Shown: positions 52,720-61,892 of the stretch, piece after piece | Numbering within the stretch: the stretch's first letter is position 1 | Layout of the letters: each line of letters starts with the position of its first letter | Source: an uncultured Flavobacteriales bacterium | GTDB taxonomy: Bacteria > Bacteroidota > Bacteroidia > Flavobacteriales_D > Crocinitomicaceae | Reading direction: 5' to 3' | Assembly: GCA_903945495.1 (NCBI GenBank) | Contig: CAJAVU010000092.1 | Location: 47,522-111,521, forward strand | Length of the DNA stretch: 64,000 nt | Notes under the pieces: generated by a model | What the model saw: the letters and a program-made list of their open reading frames with translations, nothing else | What the model was told of the DNA's origin: nothing | Databases searched by the model: none | Position numbers and translations under genes: made by a program

Positions 52720-53819
52720 TTTTTCTTCACAAAAAAGTAGCCGAAGCCAAGTTCAGGATAATCTAAAATGTGTAAATGCGATTTCATGGAAATGTGCATC
52801 AAGAAATGATCGTTGAATTTCCAACGCAAGATTCCACGGTTATACATTGTGGCGTGATCTACGTGATCTGTTAAACCCAAATAAACTCCTTCTTGCAAAA
52901 TGAAACTGAATTTACTGTAAACCAATTCTTGTGAAATATGAATGCCTGTGCGGAAGTCATAAATTGGTTTGTGGACAGTGTTGTCTGCACCCATTTCAGT
53001 TTCAGTCGATGAATCGTAAAAGATATCTGCTCCAGCGCCAATGTGCAATTTGCGTTTCCAATGGTATTTGTATTCTCCACTAATCGATGAGGTGAAATAA
53101 ATGGTTGATTGCAAAGCGCGTGTATGTTTTCCTCCAGCAGCATAAATAAGTGCAAATTCATGCTTTGGAACATGTTGCGCGATTTCAGTTTTCTTGAAAT
53201 CATCTTGTTGACCAGCAGCAAATGAAAGTCCTGCAAAAGCTGAGAATAAATTCACTCCTAAATTCGGCTCCGCCATGTTTGCGTTGGAGTAGTGGGTGAA
53301 TGAAAGTCCGCTTTGAAACGACCATTTTGGTGAAAGGACGAATCGTGTTCCCAATTTAAAGTTGAAATGAATATTGAGATGTGAACCAACAGAAATGTTA
53401 TTGTAATTCGATTCTATGTCGAAGCGTTTTGTGGCGTAACCCAATCCAAATCCAAAAAGATGGGTGAATTGAAACTTCGGTTTGCGGATGATAAACGATT
53501 GCACGAAGGGATACAAACCAATTTCATGACCTAAGATTTCATTGTTCCCAAGACTTGTGTATTGAAGGGTTAATCCGTATTCTGGATATTTGTACAATTG
53601 TTCCCAATCTGTTTTTCCAGTTGTGCGTTTGAATAAACTGACTTCCAATGCTTGGGTTGGTTTGTTTACGAGTAAATTGAAATGTTTGTATTCTGGAATC
53701 ACAAAACCGTAATGTCCGTCAACACGCAACCATAAATTGTTTGAGAACGTCGTTTTTTCTTGAGCAAACGTAGTTTGTCCAGCAATTAGAAGCAGTAAAA
53801 TCAATAAACGGTTTCTCAC
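52716..53819 (-). CDS. PagL-like lipid A 3-O-deacylase (acyloxyacyl hydrolase)
   Basis: A 367-residue outer-membrane protein with a signal peptide (1-19, ending TTFAQ). The segment GLSFTHYSNANMAEPN matches the PagL active site, with His176 and Ser178; the paired acidic residue is probably in the next strand. PagL removes the 3-linked acyl chain of lipid A. The protein is about twice PagL length, with a second barrel-like half after residue 210 (YHWKRKLHIGAGADIFY), as is usual in Bacteroidota members. Coupled to the DUF2807 gene. Confidence 0.85.
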   Translation of the reverse strand: MRNRLLILLLLIAGQTTFAQEKTTFSNNLWLRVDGHYGFVIPEYKHFNLLVNKPTQALEVSLFKRTTGKTDWEQLYKYPEYGLTLQYTSLGNNEILGHEIGLYPFVQSFIIRKPKFQFTHLFGFGLGYATKRFDIESNYNNISVGSHLNIHFNFKLGTRFVLSPKWSFQSGLSFTHYSNANMAEPNLGVNLFSAFAGLSFAAGQQDDFKKTEIAQHVPKHEFALIYAAGGKHTRALQSTIYFTSSISGEYKYHWKRKLHIGAGADIFYDSSTETEMGADNTVHKPIYDFRTGIHISQELVYSKFSFILQEGVYLGLTDHVDHATMYNRGILRWKFNDHFLMHISMKSHLHILDYPELGFGYFFVKKK

Positions 53820-53996
53820 GGAGTTCTCAAATTCATCTCAAAGATAATAGAACGAAGGAAAAAACATTAAGTCTATTGTAAAAGTATTTTCGCAAAGAAG
53901 TACGAGGCACGTCTAAAATTTTATCGTAGAGTTATCACATTGATAATGAGTGGGTAAAATTTTAAAGAACGAAGTAATTCAAAGCGAAACTACTTT

Positions 53997-55790
53997 TTAT
54001 GGTTTGAAAAGATAATAACCGATGGATGCATTCAAGAAGCCAGACAGACCGATTTTGTTATCTTGAGAACTTTGAATCGCATAGCTATCAAAATGATAAC
54101 GATCAGAAAAATAGGGACTATCCACCGTTAACGTTTGCATTGAAACGCCAATTCCCATTCCAAAATCCATCATCCAACGTTCCGAAAGCATGGATTGTAC
54201 GCCAAATCCAAGGAAGAAGGTATATTTTTTTTCTTTGGCGAGAATGTTTCCTGTATAAACTGGCACTGCCGTCAATGTATCGTAAATCGTGGTAGAAAAC
54301 GGATCATACGTTTTCATTACGCGACCTACGTTCAGCGAGAAATAGCCGCGCGTTGATGATTCGTCTGAGACCGTAAACTTCATAGAAGCATTGATGCGTG
54401 AACCATCGTAATACAATTCTTCTCGGTCCAATTCATTTCCATAGAAATCAAGATACTGTTTGTCTGCTTGAATTGGATTGTAAAAATCATCATGGTAATC
54501 TTTGTCGTGACCAATTTTTGTTCCAGCCAAAGCAAAGGAAACTTTATCAAAATTCAATTCTACTGATCCACCGAAATTTCCCCAAATCATAGGAACTGGA
54601 TATGCGCTCAAGCAAAGTCCAAATTCGCTATTGTCTCTGCGATTCTTACGTTTGACAAGTTTATCTGCTGTTTGTTGGCAATCTTCGGCTTTCTTTTTTG
54701 CGTTTTGAGATTTGTCTGTCGCCAATACTGTTAAGTAATAAGCACTTAAATTCGACCAATAGTAACATGGTGCATTTGAATACAAGAGCACATTCATTTT
54801 GTCACAACCTTCCAAAACGATTGCTTTTGTTTTGCCATTGTTTGATTTTTGGAAGGCGCTAGCTTCAGAATAATAAAGTTGTTTGAAAAATGCTAAAGCT
54901 TCATCGATATTCGCCAAAGAAACAGCTGGTAGTTGAATTGTTCGAGCATACACCTCAGCCGCTTCGTTTATGCAGTTGTCTTTGATTGTTCGTGCGAAAC
55001 GATTAAGCTGATCACCTGATTTTCCTAAGGCAGATAAACTGTCAATTGCAGCGGTAAGTTGTTTGGTAATGTATTTAGGACTGGGATAATTATTCTTCTT
55101 AATTGCCGATAAATACGCTGTGTCAAGTTGACTATAAACTGAAACCCATTCCACAATGTAGTCGATGTATTCTGCGTCAATTTGTTTAAGTTTCTTTTTC
55201 GCATCAACAGCTTTGTTGTAGGCAATATAGTTATACCACTTTGTTGCACTTCTCATTGAAATTGCTTTTTTAGCTAATGTTAAAGCTTCTTCTGTTTTCC
55301 CAAGGTTCGTGCATACCTCAGAAAATCCAGTGTAGTATTCAATCAAGGAATTTTCAAAATTAGTGTAGTTCACCACGTAATTTGTTCCTTCATAAACATA
55401 ACGAAGAGGAAAAACCGATTGATTTGAAAAATACTCAAAGTCCGATTTCATCGAATTCATGATTGGATAACAATCTGCGTTTTTACCCAACATACCAAGA
55501 AGGAAGGCTAGCTCATAGTCCATGTTAGCTTTAAAATAGCGCGCTGTAAGTTTTTCCTGATCAGTTCCGTACTGAAGAACATAATCTAAAATGGGTTCGA
55601 TATCACTTGATGATAAATAGAAAAACGTAATATCCATGGTGCTTGCTGTTTCAGCAGTTAACTCTGAAATGTTATCGCGCAGTGAGTTATACAGTTTAAT
55701 TCCTTCAGCAAGTTTTTTTTCCGTTTCAGTCGTTTGAGCGAAAAAAGAAGTAGACGAAATGAGTAAGAACAATGTCAGTAGAAAGCGCAT
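53997..55790 (-). CDS. Large exported protein of unknown function
   Basis: I chose ATG 55790 (MRFLLTLFLLISSTSFFAQ, a clear signal peptide); the frame extends upstream to 55898 without coding character. The 597-residue product has a helical middle with tetratricopeptide-like spacing (GKTEEALTLAKKAISM) and a C-terminal part of alternating strands that ends NASIGYYLFKP, as in outer-membrane barrels. No family recognised. A single-gene unit. Confidence 0.78.
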   Translation of the reverse strand: MRFLLTLFLLISSTSFFAQTTETEKKLAEGIKLYNSLRDNISELTAETASTMDITFFYLSSSDIEPILDYVLQYGTDQEKLTARYFKANMDYELAFLLGMLGKNADCYPIMNSMKSDFEYFSNQSVFPLRYVYEGTNYVVNYTNFENSLIEYYTGFSEVCTNLGKTEEALTLAKKAISMRSATKWYNYIAYNKAVDAKKKLKQIDAEYIDYIVEWVSVYSQLDTAYLSAIKKNNYPSPKYITKQLTAAIDSLSALGKSGDQLNRFARTIKDNCINEAAEVYARTIQLPAVSLANIDEALAFFKQLYYSEASAFQKSNNGKTKAIVLEGCDKMNVLLYSNAPCYYWSNLSAYYLTVLATDKSQNAKKKAEDCQQTADKLVKRKNRRDNSEFGLCLSAYPVPMIWGNFGGSVELNFDKVSFALAGTKIGHDKDYHDDFYNPIQADKQYLDFYGNELDREELYYDGSRINASMKFTVSDESSTRGYFSLNVGRVMKTYDPFSTTIYDTLTAVPVYTGNILAKEKKYTFFLGFGVQSMLSERWMMDFGMGIGVSMQTLTVDSPYFSDRYHFDSYAIQSSQDNKIGLSGFLNASIGYYLFKP

Positions 55791-55906
55791 AATCAAGTGG
55801 TTGTTAAGAATAATTTTGCGCAAAACTACGAATTTTTCAGGAAAGATGGAGGGAATCTCGGCATCTCGGCAAGCTCGATGACTGAAGCTCTCAATCATTT
55901 ATTAAT

Positions 55907-55962
55907 TTATTAAATCACAAATCACGAATTACGAATCACAAATCATAAATTGTCAATTCTCA
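55907..55962. repeat. Degenerate AATCACGAATT tandem array
   Basis: Units AAATCAC, AAATCACG, AATTACG, AATCACA and AATCATA of 7-8 bp. The right end continues into the last codons of the pentapeptide-repeat gene and supplies its IEN tail and stop. It resembles the arrays at 31262-31352. Confidence 0.88.
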
Positions 55963-56525
55963 ATCTGTATCTGGTATTTCCGTAAAAGTCCAGCCAATGT
56001 ACTTCGTGTAAACTTCGCTTTCTTGATACGGTTGTTTTCTGGATCTATGATGAAATTAAACGATGTTCTGAAATCTGTTCCTTCTAGTATTGAACGATCA
56101 AAGGTGGCACCGTTGAAATCACATTCCGTGAAGTTGGCCAAGCTTAAATCAGTTTCTGTGAAATCTACTTCTTCCAAATTACAATGACTAAAGCGACTTC
56201 CTTTTAGTTTCAATTTATAGAACGAACTAAAATTGAGCGTACACGACGTAAAATGAAACGCAATTAGAAAAGGATTGCATTCATCGAAGTGGAGTCCAAG
56301 CATTTTACACGAATCGAATTGTGTATCACGGAAGGATGTGTTGAGCAGTTTTGCGTTACTAAAATCGCAGTTGTCGAAGGTACATTCGACGAAAATAACT
56401 TCGGCTAAATTCGATCCAGCAAAATTGCAATTTTCGAAGGTGCAGTTTTCGTATTCACCTCGTTCTAGTTCAGTTTTGGTGTAATCTTCATTGACAAACT
56501 CAGCGTCAGTAATGTAATTTTTCAT
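55953..56525 (-). CDS. Pentapeptide-repeat protein
   Basis: A 190-residue protein with about 25 pentapeptide units of the A(D/N)LXX type running from residue 15 to 160: YENCTFENCNFAGSNLAEV, then FDNCDFSNAKLLNTSF, with Cys often at the i-1 position. It should fold as a right-handed quadrilateral beta-helix. Some members of this fold mimic DNA and protect gyrase; many have no known role. No signal peptide. The stop lies inside a repeat array. Confidence 0.92.
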   Translation of the reverse strand: MKNYITDAEFVNEDYTKTELERGEYENCTFENCNFAGSNLAEVIFVECTFDNCDFSNAKLLNTSFRDTQFDSCKMLGLHFDECNPFLIAFHFTSCTLNFSSFYKLKLKGSRFSHCNLEEVDFTETDLSLANFTECDFNGATFDRSILEGTDFRTSFNFIIDPENNRIKKAKFTRSTLAGLLRKYQIQIEN

Positions 56526-56541
56526 ATTGAAAGTATGCGTA

Positions 56542-56847
56542 TTAATCCTCTAAACGATAATTTTCATCGCGTTTTTTCTCTCGTTTGTAACGAATGAGTA
56601 CGCTCAAACCTACAATGATGAGTAAATAGTAAATGAAATAAGAATAGGATTCGTAATGAAAAACGCGTTTGATGAGCAATACGAGTGCAACCAATCCTAA
56701 AAACAAGACAACAGAAACAAGTTTCTTTAATGCTGGATTCAGTTTACGTACAACTTTAAACTGATGGAAAAGAATCAGTGTGACAGCGGGCACCAACAAC
56801 AGAAAAAACAAGGTTGAAAGCATTGCTGAAAGAAAGTCCGCATTCAT
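56542..56847 (-). CDS. Small three-helix membrane protein
   Basis: A 101-residue protein with three hydrophobic segments (about 8-27, 44-61 and 70-86) and a charged tail YKREKKRDENYRLED. No recognised family. It lies 16 bp upstream of the pentapeptide-repeat gene and 38 bp downstream of the YdcF-like gene on the same strand. Confidence 0.75.
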   Translation of the reverse strand: MNADFLSAMLSTLFFLLLVPAVTLILFHQFKVVRKLNPALKKLVSVVLFLGLVALVLLIKRVFHYESYSYFIYYLLIIVGLSVLIRYKREKKRDENYRLED

Positions 56848-56885
56848 GTGATTTGATTTGTTTCAAAAATAGTGAAAAGTTTAAA

Positions 56886-57614
56886 CTATTTCTTTGTTTC
56901 AATCACTCTACCTTGACGTTTATATTTGCGCACTTTCTTTTTAGGTAAATCCTCTTCGTGAAACATGATTTGTTTGCCCATTGTTCCTTGAAAACGTGTA
57001 AAAAACGATTCTCTTTCCTTGATCGATACAAAGGATTCTGAAACAGTCATTTGTGGATTGATGGATGGCTCTGGACGATTGATTGTTCGTAAAGTGTCAA
57101 AATTGATTGGAATCAAATCAATTGGAAGTTCTAATTTTTTAATCATTCCAGCTAAGGTTTTGGATTGAAACGGATCTGTTGCAAGAGCAATTTTCTTGAA
57201 TCCTTTTTCCTTCGCGATTAAATAAGAAAAGTACACATTCTCAGAACTGTGTTCAGCATTTGTATCTAAAAAAATAGCTGATTCTGGAATTCCTTGTGCT
57301 TTACCGTATTCACCCATAATTTTAGCTTCGGTATATTGAGTATACACTGCGCCACCTGAATAAATAATTGAATTCGTAACTCCATTTTTATACAGATAAT
57401 TGGCCCAAGAAACACGGATGTTCATAGTTGGTGACCAGGCAACTCCATTATGTGGAACACCAGGAACAATTATCGCATCATATGGTCCATTTTCCTTTGC
57501 TTGTTCGTATAAATGAAGTGTTCGTTTGGAAGAAAAAGCACATGCATTTAAAAAGAGTAGCAGCAGTAAAAATACCGATATAGGAGAATTTAAATTGAGA
57601 ATACTACGTTTCAT
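56886..57614 (-). CDS. YdcF/SanA-type DUF218 protein
   Basis: A 242-residue protein with an N-terminal membrane anchor or signal (MKRSILNLNSPISVFLLLLL). The DUF218 core has YDAIIVPGVPHNG, IIYSGGAVYTQ and TNAEHSSENVYF, and ATDPFQSKT. The family includes ElyC and SanA, envelope-integrity factors, and YdcF, which binds S-adenosylmethionine; no reaction is established. Possibly a lipoprotein (LNACAF, Cys25). Confidence 0.88.
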   Translation of the reverse strand: MKRSILNLNSPISVFLLLLLFLNACAFSSKRTLHLYEQAKENGPYDAIIVPGVPHNGVAWSPTMNIRVSWANYLYKNGVTNSIIYSGGAVYTQYTEAKIMGEYGKAQGIPESAIFLDTNAEHSSENVYFSYLIAKEKGFKKIALATDPFQSKTLAGMIKKLELPIDLIPINFDTLRTINRPEPSINPQMTVSESFVSIKERESFFTRFQGTMGKQIMFHEEDLPKKKVRKYKRQGRVIETKK

Positions 57615-57715
57615 GCACGATTGATTTTAGTTGACGATTGTTGGTTCTGTTGAGCTTATAACTGTATAACAATGAATTCTTTAAAATGTTTTAACTCCGT
57701 CAAATCAAATCAAAA

Positions 57716-58492
57716 CTATTCGTTTTGTTTCATTAAACGATGAATAGTAAAAGAGGAAGTAGCTGGAGAGATTAAACGCACAAGATAATAGCCATTTTCA
57801 ATTGTCGAAAAATCAAGTTCTTTATTTTCTGGAACTACACCATGTTCGATAATTTGCCCAAAGAGATTTATTAACTCGTAATTCAGTGAACCACCATTGT
57901 AATTAGTGATTTGGACTTTACTTGTAAATGGATTCGGTAAAATTGAAAGATTTGGAGGTAGGTTTTCATTGTTCAGGCCTACAAACTCACATGTATAACA
58001 AGAGTCGTTGCTCGAATGAATATATTGCCCATTGTTTGAACATTCAGGAATGTAATAATATCCATACAAATCATAGTAACAAGGATGATATTCATTGTAT
58101 TCAGTTGGAGTACCCGTGATTATTAATTCAAATTCAAATCCAGCAAAATCAATATTCTTAAAAACAACTGAATGGTTCATGTTATTTTGTCTTAAATAGA
58201 AAATATCTCCAGTTTGTAATGGTAATAATGTCGTTGTATCAATGATTGAATTGGGCACACCATAATAATTGGTGATAATCAATTGCACATCTAATCCTGA
58301 AGGAAATTGTTCGTTATTATTATTAAAATAAGTTAAATCATTCCAACAGTTTGGAGGTGAAAAAGTTGAAGAATCATGCGGTTGAATCCATCCTGAATAA
58401 ATCGTGTCGTATACGAATGTTCCTGGACAATAGACTTGACTATGCAACTTGAAAGCAAAGAATAAAATAGAAATTAGGATCAGTTGTTTCAT
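57716..58492 (-). CDS. Secreted protein with T9SS sorting domain
   Basis: A 258-residue protein: signal peptide (1-18), a Cys- and Tyr-rich middle of about 150 residues (YCPGTFVYDTIYS, YHPCYYDLYGYYYIPECS), and a C-terminal type A sorting domain (LSILPNPFTSKVQI, then ENGYYLVRL). The passenger is not recognised. It is 26 bp downstream of another exported orphan on the same strand. Confidence 0.85.
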   Translation of the reverse strand: MKQLILISILFFAFKLHSQVYCPGTFVYDTIYSGWIQPHDSSTFSPPNCWNDLTYFNNNNEQFPSGLDVQLIITNYYGVPNSIIDTTTLLPLQTGDIFYLRQNNMNHSVVFKNIDFAGFEFELIITGTPTEYNEYHPCYYDLYGYYYIPECSNNGQYIHSSNDSCYTCEFVGLNNENLPPNLSILPNPFTSKVQITNYNGGSLNYELINLFGQIIEHGVVPENKELDFSTIENGYYLVRLISPATSSFTIHRLMKQNE

Positions 58493-58518
58493 AAGGTGGT
58501 TATTAGGTTAGATTGCAA

Positions 58519-59841
58519 TTAATTTTCGAGTTGGGTTTTGAAAACATAAAAATATCCGAAATGCACATTGATCTTTGTTCCAATTGCTAAACGATAGGAT
58601 AACAGTTCAGTACTACTCACATAAACGCTCGATTCAAACAATTTAGTTGCATTTTGTTTGATCTTTCGATTCGGTAGTTCGATTGAAGAAATTATTTCAG
58701 CATTCAAATTTTCATCCAACCAAGGTAGCATGTCTATACGATACGGGTGCAGTTTGATTTCATACTTGAGTTCATCATTGAACCAATATTCCATGCGATA
58801 ATAGGTGATTGGGCCAATTTTATCCGATATTGACGTTTGTGAATAGTTACTTTGAATGACACTCTTTTCGAGGTAAACAACCTTATCGTTTTGAAAAATC
58901 ACCTCTAAATCAGGAACAAAATGGGAAAGTATTGATTTTTCGGAAACAATTTTCTCTATGTAGGAAGACGTTTCCACATCACACTCATAGATGTAATGCT
59001 CTCGGTATCTATTTCCTAACGTGCTGTTATCATTAGTACTTTCTAATAAATCCGAAAATGATATGACCAATTGTTGATTGTTCAAATGATTTATAAAAAA
59101 TTTAGGTGATGTTTTAAATTCATTTGATTTAGAAAACAATTGTGGTTTAATAGCGATTAATTCACTCCCAATATGCTCAAAGCTACCATCATCATTACTG
59201 AAACGATAAAAAGTGAAATCACATTGGTCACCACGCTTTTCCATTTCAGCTCGGTACAAATTGTTGAGATCGTCATTGAACAAGTACACTTTTTTTGTTG
59301 TTATTTCTTCTGTAGAGAGCAATGTGAATCCAGTGAAGTTGGCATCTACTTCTGAAAGTGTAATCGATTTCTCGGACCAATGAAACAATTTGATTTTCCC
59401 TTCATCCATGGTTAAATAAAATCGACATTTTAAGATGTCCTTTACATTGTTGGAGTAGAGAATCTGACTTGAATTCATCGGATTTTTAAGGTCAAGGCAA
59501 GTCAGCTTCACAACATTTGAACCTATAAAACCATTTGTAAACTCAAGTGTATACAATTTGAAGGTCGTTGAGTCAAAAACACGACTCAAACGCAGATATA
59601 AATTTCCATCATAATATTCAACGCCTTTTACTTTCGGATTTATTTTTAATTCGCGTGTTGAATCGGAAATTTCTACAATCCGTTTTAAACCAATCAAGTA
59701 GGCATGTTTTTCGTCTGCGATAAAGTAATTACTATAATTTATCTTTTTCGCTTTAAGATTTGAAAATTCAATTTTTGTCACTTGAGCACTTGAAAATTGT
59801 GCCGTAAACACAACAAGGAGGCATGTTATAAAGGTTTTCAT
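58519..59841 (-). CDS. Exported protein of unknown function
   Basis: A 440-residue protein with a signal peptide (1-19, ending FSSAQ). The mature sequence is rich in beta-strands separated by polar loops, with no cysteine-rich or catalytic motif. The repeated pattern of strand pairs with Tyr and Leu suggests a propeller-like or beta-sandwich fold, a guess only. It ends QLEN. It may be co-transcribed with the T9SS protein gene. Confidence 0.75.
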   Translation of the reverse strand: MKTFITCLLVVFTAQFSSAQVTKIEFSNLKAKKINYSNYFIADEKHAYLIGLKRIVEISDSTRELKINPKVKGVEYYDGNLYLRLSRVFDSTTFKLYTLEFTNGFIGSNVVKLTCLDLKNPMNSSQILYSNNVKDILKCRFYLTMDEGKIKLFHWSEKSITLSEVDANFTGFTLLSTEEITTKKVYLFNDDLNNLYRAEMEKRGDQCDFTFYRFSNDDGSFEHIGSELIAIKPQLFSKSNEFKTSPKFFINHLNNQQLVISFSDLLESTNDNSTLGNRYREHYIYECDVETSSYIEKIVSEKSILSHFVPDLEVIFQNDKVVYLEKSVIQSNYSQTSISDKIGPITYYRMEYWFNDELKYEIKLHPYRIDMLPWLDENLNAEIISSIELPNRKIKQNATKLFESSVYVSSTELLSYRLAIGTKINVHFGYFYVFKTQLEN

Positions 59842-59917
59842 GTAATTGGAATTATGAATTCAGGTTAAAATTAAAACAAATCTGATTCACTTCAAATCTT
59901 AGTTGTTATTTATTTCA

Positions 59918-59978
59918 ACTTCTTCTAACTCTAACTCTAACTCTAACTCTAACTTCTAACTCTAACCTCTAACTACTA
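59918..59978. repeat. TAACTC hexamer tandem array
   Basis: At least five perfect CTAACT units (TCTAACTCTAACTCTAACTC) and several imperfect ones (TTCTAACTC, CCTCTAACTA). It is the most regular of the short-period arrays here. It lies between the exported orphan and nth. Confidence 0.92.
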
Positions 59979-59997
59979 TTTCTTCCACTTCTTAAGA

Positions 59998-60642
59998 CTA
60001 TTTCAATTCTAAAAGCGCCGCTTTCGTTCCAATCGTTCGTGTAATATAATCCATTTCCAACTTCGGACTTCGTGCTGGCGAATATTCACGACCGTAAAAA
60101 ATGATTTGTAAATGCAACTTGTTCCATAATTCGCGTGGAAAAACTTTTTTCGCATCGGCTTCGGTAACCACCACATTTTTTCCAGAAGTAATTCCCCAAC
60201 GGGTCAACAAACGGTGAATGTGCGTATCAACTGGAAACGCTGGAACTCCGAATGCTTGTGACATGACAACTGAAGCTGTTTTATGTCCAACACCTGGCAA
60301 TTCTTCCAATAAGTGCATTTCATTCGGTACTTCTCCTTGATATTTGTCGATTAAAATCTGTGACAATTCAAAAATGGCCTGAGATTTACGTGGTGAAAGT
60401 CCGCAAGGACGAATGATTTCTTTGATTTCTTCCACACGCAATTTTACCATGTCGAATGGATTATTTGCTAAACGAAAGAGGGAAGGAGTGACCAAGTTTA
60501 CACGAACATCAGTACATTGAGCCGAAAGTAAAACCGCTATTAAAAGTGTGTACGCATCTGAGTGATCCAACGGAACCGGCGTTTCAGGGTACAATTTTTC
60601 TAATTCTGTAATGATGTACTGTGCTTTTTCTTTTTTTGTCAT
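59998..60642 (-). CDS. nth: Endonuclease III lacking the Fe-S cysteines
   Basis: A 214-residue HhH-GPD DNA glycosylase/AP lyase for oxidised pyrimidines. LLSAQCTDVRVN, the hairpin ELPGVGHKTASVV with catalytic Lys121, and FPVDTHIHRLL with Asp139 are in place. The C-terminal 4Fe-4S loop that gives C-x6-C-x2-C-x5-C in E. coli is replaced by FYGREYSPARSPKLEMDYIT, without cysteine. The rest is normal, so it is likely an active cluster-free form. Confidence 0.93.
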   Translation of the reverse strand: MTKKEKAQYIITELEKLYPETPVPLDHSDAYTLLIAVLLSAQCTDVRVNLVTPSLFRLANNPFDMVKLRVEEIKEIIRPCGLSPRKSQAIFELSQILIDKYQGEVPNEMHLLEELPGVGHKTASVVMSQAFGVPAFPVDTHIHRLLTRWGITSGKNVVVTEADAKKVFPRELWNKLHLQIIFYGREYSPARSPKLEMDYITRTIGTKAALLELK

Positions 60643-60672
60643 GTCGAGAAATGCCTTGTTGGAAATAATTGA

Positions 60673-61164
60673 TTATTTGTTTTGAGCGCCGTTTCGCAGA
60701 AAATGAAGAAATTTCTTTTGATCATCCACGGAAGGAAAGCGCTTTTGAAATTCCAGATAAGTTGAAAGTATTTTTGCACGAATTACTGCTGGATTCACCA
60801 AAGGAACAGTTGACTTTTGAAGTAACTGCGGAGCATTGTTACTAGCAATCGTATCTTTTGGATCAATTGACAACGCTTTTTTGTAATCCGCTGCTGCTAA
60901 TTCTGTTTGATTGCTGATTTGGTAAACAAAACCGCGACAACTATAGCGAAATCCATATTGTGGTTGTAGGCGAATTGCTTGCGTGAAATCGGAAATGCTT
61001 TCGTCAATTTTTCCTTGTTGTAAATAGCAAAAAGCTCTATCCGCATAACAATCTGCGTGCTCTGGACTTTCACTAATTGCTTGCTGATACATTTTAATAG
61101 CATCGTCAAACGATTTTTTCAATTGAAATTGATACGCTTCAGCATGTGATTTATTCGCAAACAT
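60673..61164 (-). CDS. TPR protein
   Basis: I chose ATG 61164 (MFANKSHAEAYQFQLKK); an upstream frame to 61209 overlaps the divergent gene. The 163-residue product has three tetratricopeptide repeats (FDDAIKMYQQAISESPEHAD, IDESISDFTQAIRLQPQYG, AAADYKKALSIDPKD), then a C-terminal helical tail. TPR domains bind other proteins; the partner is unknown. It lies 30 bp upstream of nth on the same strand and is probably co-transcribed. Confidence 0.85.
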   Translation of the reverse strand: MFANKSHAEAYQFQLKKSFDDAIKMYQQAISESPEHADCYADRAFCYLQQGKIDESISDFTQAIRLQPQYGFRYSCRGFVYQISNQTELAAADYKKALSIDPKDTIASNNAPQLLQKSTVPLVNPAVIRAKILSTYLEFQKRFPSVDDQKKFLHFLRNGAQNK

Positions 61165-61179
61165 CCTTATTTTTACTTT

Positions 61180-61422
61180 ATGAATGATAAAAATACGGAC
61201 TTTCCGCAATACCGTAAGCTTTCAAATGACAAGACTTTTTACAAGATTCAATCTGACCGCTTGTTTGAAGAGGTACAATTGATGGGGTCCAAGGTGTTTC
61301 GTTATGTCATAGATGCAAAACAATATCCTGAAATCTTAAAAATTCAAGATATGTTGCAATTGGAAGAACCGTATTTAACAATTTCAGAAGAAGAATTTAC
61401 TCAAAAAACTGCCGTACTATGA
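61180..61422 (+). CDS. Small protein of unknown function
   Basis: An 80-residue charged, helical protein with no signal peptide and no recognised family. Its ATG is 15 bp from the divergent TPR gene. The stop overlaps the next lipoprotein start by 4 bp, so the two are coupled. It may be the first gene of a plus-strand operon that extends to the window end. Confidence 0.72.
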   Translation: MNDKNTDFPQYRKLSNDKTFYKIQSDRLFEEVQLMGSKVFRYVIDAKQYPEILKIQDMLQLEEPYLTISEEEFTQKTAVL

Positions 61423-61871
61423 AAATCCTTAGCGTTGTATTCTCCTTAATTCTATTGGCATCATGTGCATTGAACGCGGATCAAGAACAAAAATTAAATC
61501 AATCCATGGCGGGCTATTTACAAGCGCGAAACAACTGTCAGCTAATTTCCTATGTGGCGTTCACGTATCCAGCAGTCGTTGCGGATTATAAAGAACAAGG
61601 CGATAGTATTTTTCAAGCAAAATTTGATTGTACCCAAGACAGTATTATCTGGAATGATCCAACAATACGTCAAATTCAACAAGAAGGAAATATGATTCAA
61701 GCTTTGGTTGATGTGGCCCAAGTGGATGAATATACGTATGATATTTTAAAGGAAAAAAAGAAAATTGTGGCTGTGAGCGAAGATAATGGCACATCATGGT
61801 TTTTTATGGAACATGCATATTATGTTGATAAGTCGAAATTGAAGAAGCTAAAAAGGTTAATTAAAGAATAA
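61419..61871 (+). CDS. Small lipoprotein of unknown function
   Basis: A 150-residue protein with signal sequence and lipobox (LLASC, Cys16). The mature part has NUBF-like helix-then-strand spacing: YLQARNNCQLISYVAFTYP, KIVAVSEDNGTSWFFME. The second half, ending in DNGTSWFF, is reminiscent of lumazine/NTF2-like folds, but I cannot assign a family. Coupled to the small gene upstream; 21 bp before the barrel gene. Confidence 0.75.
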   Translation: MKILSVVFSLILLASCALNADQEQKLNQSMAGYLQARNNCQLISYVAFTYPAVVADYKEQGDSIFQAKFDCTQDSIIWNDPTIRQIQQEGNMIQALVDVAQVDEYTYDILKEKKKIVAVSEDNGTSWFFMEHAYYVDKSKLKKLKRLIKE

Positions 61872-61892
61872 TTTTTTTTATATTTTTAAAGC

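Noticed and set aside
53893..53979. Paired AAAATTTTA blocks as a terminator
   Set aside because: The arms are only AT-rich self-complementary words; no stable stem and no oriented T-run.
59918..59978. Possible CRISPR array
   Set aside because: Units are 6-9 bp without spacers; no cas genes are in the window. The same holds for the other short-period arrays.
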